In this document: in pieces, positions 34,154 to 43,400 of the stretch
Position numbering within the stretch: the first letter of the stretch is position 1
Layout: each line of letters opens with the position of its first letter
Program-made: the position numbers and the translations under genes
Notes under the pieces: generated by a model
What the model was told of the DNA's origin: nothing
The model's database searches: none
What the model saw: only the letters and a program-made list of their open reading frames with translations
From: Planctomycetota bacterium
GTDB lineage: Bacteria; Planctomycetota; Phycisphaerae; UBA1845
Direction: 5' to 3'
Length of the DNA: 54,240 nt
Assembly (NCBI GenBank): GCA_024280855.1
Contig: JAJRPG010000095.1
Location: 1-54,240 of the forward strand

Positions 34154-34725
34154 TCCGAATCTCCGCCCATCGCCCTTCGTAACCACGCTCGTGCAAAATA
34201 CCAATCCGCTTCTACCGTTTTATGAGAAATATTTAGCTCTAAAGCAATCTCACGATGTGTCAGCCCTCCCAAAAATCTCATCTCTACTACTTTGGCCTTT
34301 CGGACATCAAATTTTTCTAGTTCGGTGATCGCGTCACTAAGGGAAATAAGATCGATATCAGATTCTGTTGAGGGCGCGTTATTTTCGTCTATCGTCAATT
34401 TAAGAGCCCCGCCGCCGCGCTTTACCGCCTTCTGACTACGGGCATAATCCACTAGAATTTGTCGCATGGCGCGAGCAGCGATAGCCAAAAAATGTCGCCG
34501 ATTTTCTAGTTTCTGTCCCGACTTATGGACGAGCTTCATATACGCCTCGTGGACTAACGCAGTCGGCTGCAATGTATGATTTTGACGTTCGTGCCTCAAA
34601 TAAGAACCAGCCATTCCCTTTAATTCGTCGTAAAGAAGTGGCAACAACATCTCATAGCCGGTGTCCCCTTCTTGCTGAACCCGCTTAAGAATCTCAGTAA
34701 AATCGTTGTTTTGGCTCTCTGACAC
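34150..34725 (-). CDS. ECF-type RNA polymerase sigma factor
   Basis: The protein has 191 residues from a GTG at 34725 with GAGG five bases upstream; the longer frame to 34794 has no support. Region 2 contains HTLQPTALVHEAYMKLV and the RAMRQILVDYARSQKA segment; region 4 contains the helix-turn-helix FLGGLTHREIALELNISHKTVEADW. This matches a planctomycete-abundant ECF subfamily associated with Ser/Thr kinases. No anti-sigma factor is adjacent. The stop overlaps the kinase start, which strongly suggests that the two work together. Confidence 0.9.
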   Translation of the reverse strand: MSESQNNDFTEILKRVQQEGDTGYEMLLPLLYDELKGMAGSYLRHERQNHTLQPTALVHEAYMKLVHKSGQKLENRRHFLAIAARAMRQILVDYARSQKAVKRGGGALKLTIDENNAPSTESDIDLISLSDAITELEKFDVRKAKVVEMRFLGGLTHREIALELNISHKTVEADWYFARAWLRRAMGGDSD

Positions 34726-34933
34726 TCTAACCTCAAAAAAAATCCAATAAAGAATAGGAGTTACATATGTTCTTTTCGCCATTACTAGCAGCATTGGATG
34801 GCGAACTCGGGCATGTCATTCTACGCGAAGGGTGTCTTTCGTGAAATGGTCCCATAAAGCCCCGATTGGTAAGCCTGACAACCGTTGGATCAATCATCGG
34901 TAGTAGGTTGAACGCAGGATTTGGAGAAACAAA

Positions 34934-36406
34934 ATGAAAACGAAATGCAAACAGTCACAACACTACTTGGGAGCTGGTAATGCGGCACGCAAGATTATCA
35001 TTCTGGCTTTACCCATGATGCTAGCATCCTGTGGAGCCATGCCAAACAACGGAGGCGTAATTGATTTACCCGATGGTAGTACGGGTCGAGGCTTATGCAA
35101 TGCAACCCCTGTCTCCGACACACAAAATGCCTTTTTTGTCGATGGCAGCAAGGGGAACAATTCTAATCTGGGCAGTCAGGTCAGCCCCCTGTCCACAATC
35201 CAGGAAGCCATCGATCAAGCAGATTCATTTGGCGGAGGTACAGTTTATGTTGCAGCAGGCGTATATAGCGAGACTATCACCTTGCGTAGTAACGTAGACT
35301 TACAAGGCGGACTCGATCCACAAACATGGACACAATGCCCACAAACATTTCAAACTACGATCATCGGCGGGCCGACAGCGATGATGGGTGTAGAAATTTC
35401 TTCAGTCACCATAAACGGATTTACTGTTATTGCTGGCGATAGTGTTAACGGAAAAAATTCAACCGGCATTAAACTTGTCGATAGCACGACTGTCAAAATT
35501 ACAGGGAACAACATTGTCACAGGAAATGGAGACGATGGCGTTAATGGCAGCAAGGGTAATAACGGCAACAAAGGAAGAAATGGAAGAAAGGGTGATAACG
35601 CCGCAATATGTCCACCGACCAATGCCGGCGGAACGGGTGGAAGTTCTCAGGCTGGCGCAGGAGGCGGTAATGGTGGACGTGGCGGCGCAGCGGGTGGTTT
35701 TGACGCAAGTTCTGGCGGTGGAACAAACGGAGGTGCTGGAGGGATGGGGGCTTCCATCGGTGCGCGTGGTCAAGACGGTGAAGATGGCGGTGATGGTATC
35801 GATGGGAACGATGGCCTAGGCGCAGTCGACGACTTGATGTTAGTAGATGGCGACTTTGTATCTTCCTCTGGCACAACCGGAGAATCGGGCCATCAGGGTT
35901 CTGGCGGAGGAGGCGGAGGAGGCGCTGGAGGCGCACTGGTATTTGCATGTGGCGCAGGCGGCGGTGGCGGCGGTGCTGGAGGTGGCGGCGGCGCAGGTGG
36001 AGTAGGCGGAATCGGCGGAGGTGGATCATTTGCCGTTTCCCTTATTAATTCTGTTGATATTCTCATTGATGGAAATTCACTTACGACAGGTGACGGTGGA
36101 AACGGTGGCAGTGGCGGACTGGGCGGAAGCGGCGGCCAAGGTGGAAATGGTGGAAGCGGAGGTTCACGGTTTGGCGGTCAAGGCGCTGGCGGTGATGGTG
36201 GCCAAGGTGGCATAGGCGGCGAAGGTGGTAGCGGAGGAGGAGGAAATGGTGGGCCTTCAATCGGTATCATCGAAGATGCCACTAGCAGCTCCACCCGTAC
36301 AGAAAATATAATCAACCTAGGCGTAGCTGGTCGAGGCGGCGAAGGACAAAGAGGTAACGATGGCGAGGACGGTTTACAAGAACGTTATATCCAACTCGCA
36401 GAATAA
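34934..36406 (+). CDS. Lipoprotein with beta-helix rungs and glycine-rich/collagen-like loops
   Basis: The product has 490 residues. A lipoprotein signal ends at MMLASC (Cys33). Residues ~60-195 look like a DUF1565-type right-handed beta-helix (GGTVYVAAGVYSETITLRSN). From residue 199, GDD GVN GSK GNN forms collagen-like triplets (eight in a row), then Gly-rich tracts (230-280, 320-365, 385-440). Between tracts, short rungs recur: GIKLVDSTTVKITGNNIVTG, FAVSLINSVDILIDGNSLTT and SIGIIEDATSSSTRTENIIN. Glycine loops thus seem inserted between successive beta-helix turns. It is probably exported and membrane-anchored; function unknown. Good GGAG ribosome site. It is transcribed away from the sigma/kinase genes. 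Confidence 0.75.
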   Translation: MKTKCKQSQHYLGAGNAARKIIILALPMMLASCGAMPNNGGVIDLPDGSTGRGLCNATPVSDTQNAFFVDGSKGNNSNLGSQVSPLSTIQEAIDQADSFGGGTVYVAAGVYSETITLRSNVDLQGGLDPQTWTQCPQTFQTTIIGGPTAMMGVEISSVTINGFTVIAGDSVNGKNSTGIKLVDSTTVKITGNNIVTGNGDDGVNGSKGNNGNKGRNGRKGDNAAICPPTNAGGTGGSSQAGAGGGNGGRGGAAGGFDASSGGGTNGGAGGMGASIGARGQDGEDGGDGIDGNDGLGAVDDLMLVDGDFVSSSGTTGESGHQGSGGGGGGGAGGALVFACGAGGGGGGAGGGGGAGGVGGIGGGGSFAVSLINSVDILIDGNSLTTGDGGNGGSGGLGGSGGQGGNGGSGGSRFGGQGAGGDGGQGGIGGEGGSGGGGNGGPSIGIIEDATSSSTRTENIINLGVAGRGGEGQRGNDGEDGLQERYIQLAE

Positions 36407-36936
36407 ATCGAAAAGAAGCGAGACATGCTAGGCTAACAATATTCCGAACAAGACAGGGATCGGGGCCGCAGGGCCCTTTGTCCCTGCCAAACACCAATAC
36501 ATTCTGCTCTTTCTTGCGCGAAATCTCGTCTCTCAAGTTTCATTTGGGGGCAGCAGGAGTATTCACTTATACATACAGTCAGTACTGGCATTAGTTTCGG
36601 TGATACTCTGGCGTAAATGTCTGTGCATACCAATCATTTTGCGGCCATGGTCATATGAATCGACTGTATTTCTATGAAATGGCTTAGAATTCTCAACCAG
36701 TGTTTCGTCAGCACCGTTCGTGGTCAACTAGCGAGCGTCACCAGTGGCTGACATGTTGAGTAGATTGTTGCGTGGTTAACTTCCATCCGGAATTGACGTG
36801 CGACTTTTTAGCATCGTTAAGCTGGTCAGGGACGTGGGCACCGGTGAAAAAATCGATGGCCACCCTTTGCTGGCATAGAGTACGGAATAAACGGGATAGA
36901 CAGAGCGCCGCGCTACCATTTGAACCAAGTGAGCAG
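36407..36936. other. Intergenic region with dispersed repeat
   Basis: No gene is supported in these 530 bases. A GC-rich hairpin (GCAGGG/CCCTGC, 36468-36487) without a T-run lies after the lipoprotein gene. The repeat copy 36878-36905 lies close to the PEP carboxylase stop. A 59-codon part of a minus-strand frame here is of unclear origin and may be a mobile-element scar. Confidence 0.4.
36878..36905. repeat. Dispersed repeat, copy 2 (partner at 347-374)
   Basis: It is identical to copy 1 except for about two bases and in the same orientation. It lies 31 bases past the stop of the PEP carboxylase gene, outside any recognised mobile element. Confidence 0.6.
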
Positions 36937-39654
36937 CTAACCCGTACTCTGCATCGCGGCTGCAATGCCGCTAATGCTTGCAAAGAGTACCGGCCGTAAA
37001 CTCGATTTCTCGGTCTTCTCTGAACTTGCGTAGCGCCTGAGCAACTCCACCTGTAACAGATTGAGCAAATCGGTTAGGCCGTTGCGCTGCTCAATAGATC
37101 GCTGGATGACAGGGTTGTTGTCGAGAATTTCTTGTTGACCGGTGATCTGAAGTATCGCCGTACGGGCGAGCTGAAACTCCGCCGAGATACGATCGAAATG
37201 TTTCGACGCGGCATGACCACTATCGCCGTATAGCTCATCGTAATGGCGTGCAATGCCCAGCCGTGCCCGAGCCATCTCCTGTTGAGCGTTATCAATGACC
37301 GCCCGGAAATATTCCCACTCCGTATACCAGCGGCGTAGTATCCCAATGGTTTCTTCTGACTCAGCGATAGCCTCGCTGAGCGCGCTGCCGATTCCGTACC
37401 AACCGGGAACGTTGATGCGCATCTGAGTCCATGAGAAAACCCATGGAATGGCGCGAAGGTTTTCGAAATGCACGGAGCCGCTTGATCTAGCCACTGGTCT
37501 CGAAGCGATCGGCAAAGCGCTGATATGCGCGATTGGTGACACTTGAGTAAACCAGTCCCAGAAAGAAGGCTCGTCTATCAGTTTCCGGTACGCTGCCATC
37601 GACCTGTCACCCAAACGCACCATAAGTTGATCGTCCGAGCTGGATCGAGATTCGGGTTCTGACGAGGCCTCGGATTCTGCAAGTATGGTGGCGCTGACCA
37701 ACTGTTCGAGATGTCGGTGGGCAATATCTGGGATCGAATAGCGAAACGAAATGACCTCGCCCTGTTCGGTCATTCGAAGCCCCCCACTCCGGCTGTCGGG
37801 CGGTGTCGCTTGGATAGCGCGATTAGATCGTCCGCCGCCCCTCCCCACCGTACCACCTCTTCCGTGGAAGAAACGAAAACTCACGCCCTTCTTGCGACAG
37901 ACCCCGGAAAGACGTGACATGGCAGCCTGAAGAACCCAGCTCGACATCAGAAAACCGCCGTCTTTATTGCTGTCTGAATAGCCCAGCATGATCTCTTGAA
38001 ACTGCCCACGAGATTCTACATGTTTTCGATAAACCGGATTAGCTAACATGCCGTCCAACAGATCAGGGCCGTGATCAAGATCGTCGATCGTTTCGAACAA
38101 CGGCACGATATCAACAACGGCACAACCCGTCAGACGCATAAGCCACAAAACCTCCAAGACATCACTGACGCTGTTAGCCATGCTGATGATGTAGCTTCCG
38201 ATCGCATGACGATTGTGTTTGCACGTTTGTTCGATAATGCCGAGAACTTTTAATAGCTCGCGTGTTGTGTCGCTCACATCTTCAATGTGGGGGCGTTCCA
38301 GGTTCGCGTGTTCTATCGACCGGGACAACACAACGACCCTCTCGGCTTCGTCAAGCGATCCGTAGTCCTGACAAACGCGGGCCTGCGCCATCAGTTCCGT
38401 GACAACTTGTTCATGTACATCACTATGTTGGCGAATGTCGAGCGCAGCCAATTGAAAGCCGAAAGCCTTAGCCTGTATCAACAGATCCGCCAAACCGCTT
38501 GAGTCAACGATTTCAGCGAGTTTCATCTGGCGCAGGCTATCGACCAGTAGTTCGATGTCAGCCACAAACGCTTCGTCCGTGTAGGCTGAGTGATCTTCGG
38601 TAGCGGCGGTCAACCGGCCTTGCATCTCAGCTATTTTTAGGCGAAACGGTTCATGCCGAAGCCGCGCCGAAAACTCTTCACGAACAAGCCCGGTCAATTG
38701 ATCGGGTTGAACTCTCGCAGTCAGTTCTTCGGGAATGGAAAGTCGCCGCTCAGACAGGCTGAGCAAGCGCATCAATTCAACTAGCTTCCCCTGATAAAGA
38801 TTGATGGCTGCCTGACGGTGAAGCCGCAGACTCTCCAACGTCATCTCGGAGGTCACAAGTGGGTTCCCCTCTCGGTCGCCACCAATCCAGGTTCGGTAGC
38901 GCACAATAGGCGGCAACTCCGGACGTACGTTAAAATGTTGTTCGATGGCAACAGCTACATCCCGAACGATTCGTGGAACGGCGTGCCAGATTGAATTCGT
39001 CAAGAAATAAAGCGAAGCGACGATCTCCTCCAGAACGCTGAGGTTTTCGATTCGTACTTCGTCTGAGCAGTACAGCAGGAGGACGGATTGACTGATCGTA
39101 TTTTCAATGCGCGTCTTAGCAGCTGCATCATTTGAAGTCTCACCCAGTTCGAGCAGGCATTCGGCAATCTCGCGGTGCCTCCGAAGAAGCGTGCGACGAC
39201 GAGACTCGGTTGGATGAGCCGTCAAGGTCGGCTGAATATCAATACGATCAATGATGCCCATGACATCACTTAATGACTTGCCCCGCGACTTAAGCTTGGA
39301 AACCGCGTCTGCAATAGATTCTTTGCGGGGCGCGTGCGCAGTGGCCTCACGCTGCCGGCGGCGATTGATTCGTATGATGGCTACCTTTTCCGCCTGATTG
39401 CGCAGATGGAAACGCAGAGTCAATGACTTGATAAGCTCACGAATGTCTTCGAGCTTGAGTTTGGTAATCTGTTCACGCACCGCATGGTACGCATTGTTTT
39501 CGCCCTCCAAGCAGAGCCGCAACATTTGATCGCACACCTGTGTATGCCCCGTCGGTCCTAGACGATTAAGCACGTCGTTTTGGATCGCTGTCAGAAGCTG
39601 AATATCAGCATCAAGTTGTTTGGTGTTTGCCATATCGTGGTTCGGATAGAGCAT
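36937..39654 (-). CDS. ppc: Phosphoenolpyruvate carboxylase
   Basis: The protein has 905 residues; it carboxylates PEP with bicarbonate to oxaloacetate, replenishing the citric-acid cycle. The active-site motifs are intact: LTAHPTESRRRT with the catalytic His, GGDREGNPLVTSE, MLGYSDSNKDGG and FFHGRGGTVGRGGG. The C-terminus ends MQSTG in place of the usual QNTG-type ending, keeping the terminal Gly. Both an ATG at 39654 and one at 39633 (MANTKQLD) are possible starts; neither has a clear ribosome site. No neighbour suggests a special role. Confidence 0.96.
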   Translation of the reverse strand: MLYPNHDMANTKQLDADIQLLTAIQNDVLNRLGPTGHTQVCDQMLRLCLEGENNAYHAVREQITKLKLEDIRELIKSLTLRFHLRNQAEKVAIIRINRRRQREATAHAPRKESIADAVSKLKSRGKSLSDVMGIIDRIDIQPTLTAHPTESRRRTLLRRHREIAECLLELGETSNDAAAKTRIENTISQSVLLLYCSDEVRIENLSVLEEIVASLYFLTNSIWHAVPRIVRDVAVAIEQHFNVRPELPPIVRYRTWIGGDREGNPLVTSEMTLESLRLHRQAAINLYQGKLVELMRLLSLSERRLSIPEELTARVQPDQLTGLVREEFSARLRHEPFRLKIAEMQGRLTAATEDHSAYTDEAFVADIELLVDSLRQMKLAEIVDSSGLADLLIQAKAFGFQLAALDIRQHSDVHEQVVTELMAQARVCQDYGSLDEAERVVVLSRSIEHANLERPHIEDVSDTTRELLKVLGIIEQTCKHNRHAIGSYIISMANSVSDVLEVLWLMRLTGCAVVDIVPLFETIDDLDHGPDLLDGMLANPVYRKHVESRGQFQEIMLGYSDSNKDGGFLMSSWVLQAAMSRLSGVCRKKGVSFRFFHGRGGTVGRGGGRSNRAIQATPPDSRSGGLRMTEQGEVISFRYSIPDIAHRHLEQLVSATILAESEASSEPESRSSSDDQLMVRLGDRSMAAYRKLIDEPSFWDWFTQVSPIAHISALPIASRPVARSSGSVHFENLRAIPWVFSWTQMRINVPGWYGIGSALSEAIAESEETIGILRRWYTEWEYFRAVIDNAQQEMARARLGIARHYDELYGDSGHAASKHFDRISAEFQLARTAILQITGQQEILDNNPVIQRSIEQRNGLTDLLNLLQVELLRRYASSEKTEKSSLRPVLFASISGIAAAMQSTG

Positions 39655-40343
39655 ATATGAAAGAGCGACTTATGCCAACAAATGACGTAAATCCCTTGTC
39701 TTGCACGATGAAAAAGATTTGGGGCGACCAGACTAGCTAGGCGGACCTTTCCCCGACACCAGCACCAGTATCTTAAGATACATTTATGCTTATGACGCTT
39801 ACCAGTGGCGGGTGAAGCGATGTACGAGCGTAGAGCAGCCTGCCGAGCTACTAACCAAGACATTCTGCACTATCGTGTGCAAGTCTTCGCCATTTGCGTT
39901 GCATTAAAGTTGGACACTGTGCAGTGCTGACACCAATAACATTCTTCATTTTCGTACGCGAGTTCTCGCCACTGCGGTTGAACGCGACATGCCCAAGCTG
40001 GATGTCTATTGCAGGCTTTAGACAACGTTGCGAAATCAGAAAAGTGTCTGAATTAGGTCTTCCCAAAAACAAGTCACCGGCAAATCGAGTTGATTATCTC
40101 CTCATCAAACGGTTACGCACTAACTACAGGATTCAATGGTATATGATATTAGGATGCGCTAATCAGCAGAAGGAGATATTCGCAATCACGGCTGAAAGGT
40201 GTCCATTCATGCAAACGCACACAAAAAAACAAGCTGTAAATTGTTGACCCCGTACTTTTTTGCGCGTGAGTACTGTTGAACACTTTAGGTTAGCCCGGTT
40301 AACAGCTTCAGATCATGTAGCTGTATGTTTAACCCGACGCGCG
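39655..40343. other. Long intergenic region without recognised gene
   Basis: About 690 bases between the ppc start and the terminator of the large secreted-protein gene. Open frames on both strands around 39851-40247 (73 and 117 codons) lack ribosome sites and recognisable motifs. No tRNA-like cloverleaf or other RNA is evident. The region should hold the ppc promoter, but no strong consensus stands out. Confidence 0.4.
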
Positions 40344-40383
40344 TATAAAAAACGGGCCGGTAGAAGAAACTCCTACCGGCCCG
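40344..40383 (-). terminator. Intrinsic terminator of the secreted metalloprotease-like gene
   Basis: An 11-base GC-rich stem (CGGGCCGGTAG at 40353-40363 with CTACCGGCCCG at 40373-40383) is followed on the minus strand by six Ts (40352-40347). It lies 28 bases after the stop at 40412, the right distance and orientation. Confidence 0.9.
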
Positions 40384-40411
40384 CTCGAAATTACAACCTT
40401 TCACCGAATCG

Positions 40412-43400
40412 TTACGGATAGACAACAGGCGTCAAGAACACCACATAGCCTACTTGCTCAGTGGTATGGTTGCGCTCGCCATCTTTAATCTGGTCTTCAT
40501 CTATCGAAAGGAATAGGGAAGACGCAGAGGCCGCGGTTCCGCCATGCGTTTGTGCCCAGCCGCCATTGTTTCCGTCCATGGCTGCCATGGTGGTCACAGT
40601 TACTGCTGGTGCAGAGGCAAACGCGGTATTGAACGAATAGGTGTACGGTGGGTTTTGACCTACGCCACGCACGGAATCCGCACCCAGCGCCGCCTCAAAC
40701 TCGACACCACCAATGGTTCCGTGACCGGATTCAAACACAATGAATCCGACGGTTTCGTCTGCGCGAGGTACGTTCGTGTCTTCGCACACCGTCTTGCCAG
40801 TCCATAGGGTGGACGCTGTCGGTGGTGCATTTCGACCGCTGCCACGATCCCAGAAAACTGACCAGTTGGCATCATTTTCGGTCATCACCTGGCCGAGAAT
40901 CACAGGACTCGTGTAGCTTTGTCCGTATGCCTGGGTCTGCGCGACCCAGCTGTTGTTCTCATCCGTTACCGTCGAGAGGTAGAGTTGAGCTTCGACATTT
41001 ACGCCGTTGATCGTCCATACGCCCTCTTCCACTACGATGTAGCTAATCGTTTCAGCCACTACACCACTACCGGAAGGATTCTGCAATCGCACATTAAAGC
41101 TGTTCGAGGTTACGCCACTCACGCGCGTCACTACGGGCACCGAGTTGGCATTGTATTGAACAGTGCAAACAACCACCGGACTAACGTATGTGTTAGTCAG
41201 CGATACCGTAACCGATGTACCACCAACGGTCACTGTCCCGGATTCCAGTCGGGCTGCAGGACCAGCTACGCACTGATTGCCGGCTTCGTCGCAGGTCTGA
41301 CCTGGACACGGGTCGCTTCCCGCTTGGCAATCCATAGCGGCGCTACAAGTCTCCGCACCGTTGCAGAACAAACCATCGTCGCAATTTGCATTGTTGGCGA
41401 TGTTGTCACACGAGTTGGTACCCTCGTTACAAGAATCATCCGTGCAACCGACACCGTCATTGCAATCCACAGCCGTGCCTGCTTGGCAATCGAGCACTGC
41501 GTCACAGGTCTCGGAACCATTGCAGAACAAGCCATCATTGCAACTAGCGTCATTGGTAACATTGTCACACGAGTTCGTGCCTTCGTTGCACGAATCGGTC
41601 GTACAGCCAACGCCGTCGTTGCAGTTGACGGCTGTACCTGCCTGGCAATCCAACGCTGCATCACAGGTTTCGGTACCGTTGCAGAACACACCGTCGTCGC
41701 AATTGGCATTGCTGGCTACGTTGTCGCACGAGTTCGTGCCTTCGTTGCACGAATCATTCGTACAACCCACACCGTCGTTGCAGTTGACGGCTGTGCCTGC
41801 TTGACATGCGCCAGCCACACAAGTTTCGGCGCCGTTACAGAACACGGCATCGTCGCAATCCGCATCGATGAGACAACCGACACACGTACCCGTGCCCTCG
41901 TCGCACACCTGTCCGGCACACGGATCGGTACCCGCCAAGCAATCGTTCACTGCATCGCAGGTTTCCGCACCATTGCAGAACAACCCATCATCACAATTGG
42001 CATTGTTTGCCGCGTTGTCACACGATGCCGTGCCTTCGTTGCACGAATCAGCCGTACAAGCGACACCGTCGTTGCAATTCACCGCAGCGCCTGCCTGACA
42101 ATCGAGTACTGCATCGCAAGTCTCGGCGCCATCGCAGTAGATGCCATTGTCGCAACTGGCGTTATTGGTCACATTGTCACATGACGAAGTTGCTTCGTTG
42201 CACGAATCAGCCGTGCAACCGACGCCATCGTTACAGTTGACCGCTGTACCTGCCACACACGCACCGGCGGAACATGTTTCAACGCCACTGCAGAACAATC
42301 CGTCGTCACAATCGGCATCGATCAGACAAGTCACGCATGAAGCTGTGCCTTCATCGCACGCCAAACCGCCGCATGGGTCGCCGCTGGAAACGCAGTCCAA
42401 CGTCGCGCTACAGCTTTCTGCACCGTTGCAGAACAAACCGTCGTCCGGACAGTTGGCATTGTTAGCCACGTTGTCGCACGAGCTGGTACCTTCGTTGCAT
42501 GAGTCATCTGTACAACCAATACCATCGTTGCAATTTACCGTTGTGCCTGCCTGGCAATCGTTGACCGCATCACAGGTCTCGGAACCGTTGCAGTACAAAC
42601 CGTCATCACAATTGGCATTGCTGGCCACATTGTCACACGAGTTCGTACCCTCGTTGCACGAGTCGTTCGTGCATCCGACGCCGTCGTTGCAATTTACCGT
42701 AGTACCTGCCTGACAATCGTTGACTGCATCACAAGTCTCGGAACCGTTGCAGAATAAACCGTCATCACAATTGGCATTGCTGGCTACATTGTCGCATGAG
42801 TTCGTAGCTTCGTTGCACGAGTCGTTCGTACAGCCGACGCCATCGTTGCAATTTACCGATGTGCCTGCTTGGCAATCCAACGCAGCATCGCAGGTCTCGG
42901 AACCGTTGCAGAACAAACCGTCATCACAATTGGCATTGCTGGCCACATTGTCACACGAATTCGTAGCTTCGTTGCAGGAATCATCCGTGCATCCAACGCC
43001 GTCGTTGCAATTTACCGCGGTTCCTGCTTGGCAATCCAATGCAACGTCGCAAACTTCAGCGCCGTTACAGAATATACCGTCATCGCAATTACCGTTGTTG
43101 GTTACGTTGTCACAGGAGTTCGTGCCCTCGTTGCAGGAATCATCCGTGCATCCGATACCATCGTTGCAATTTACTGCGGAGCCAGCTTGGCAATCCAAAG
43201 CAGCATCACAAGTTTCGGAACCGTTGCAGAACAAACCGTCATCGCAGTTACCGTTATTAGTCACATTATCGCAGGACGCAGTGCCTTCGTTACACGAATC
43301 CGTCGTACAACCGACGCCATCGTCGCAATTGACTGCCGTACCCGCTTGGCAACTACTAGCTACACAAGTTTCAGCGCCATTGCAGAACACGCCATCGTCG

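Noticed and set aside
35541-36029. A 162-codon minus-strand frame opposite the glycine-rich region
   Set aside because: It is rich in His, Arg and Leu, as expected from the complement of GGN repeats, and has no independent support.
36738-36983. An 81-codon minus-strand frame overlapping the ppc end as a transposase remnant
   Set aside because: It overlaps the ppc coding end and I could not match it to a known family with confidence.
39851-40247. Two overlapping open frames (73 and 117 codons) as genes
   Set aside because: No ribosome site, no recognisable motif, and they oppose each other over the same bases.
40919-42184. A 421-codon plus-strand open frame, and others up to 43505, opposite the Cys-rich repeats
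   Set aside because: They are antisense shadows of the repetitive coding sequence. They have no signal, no ribosome site and only repeat-derived composition, while the minus-strand protein has signal peptide, domains and a terminator.
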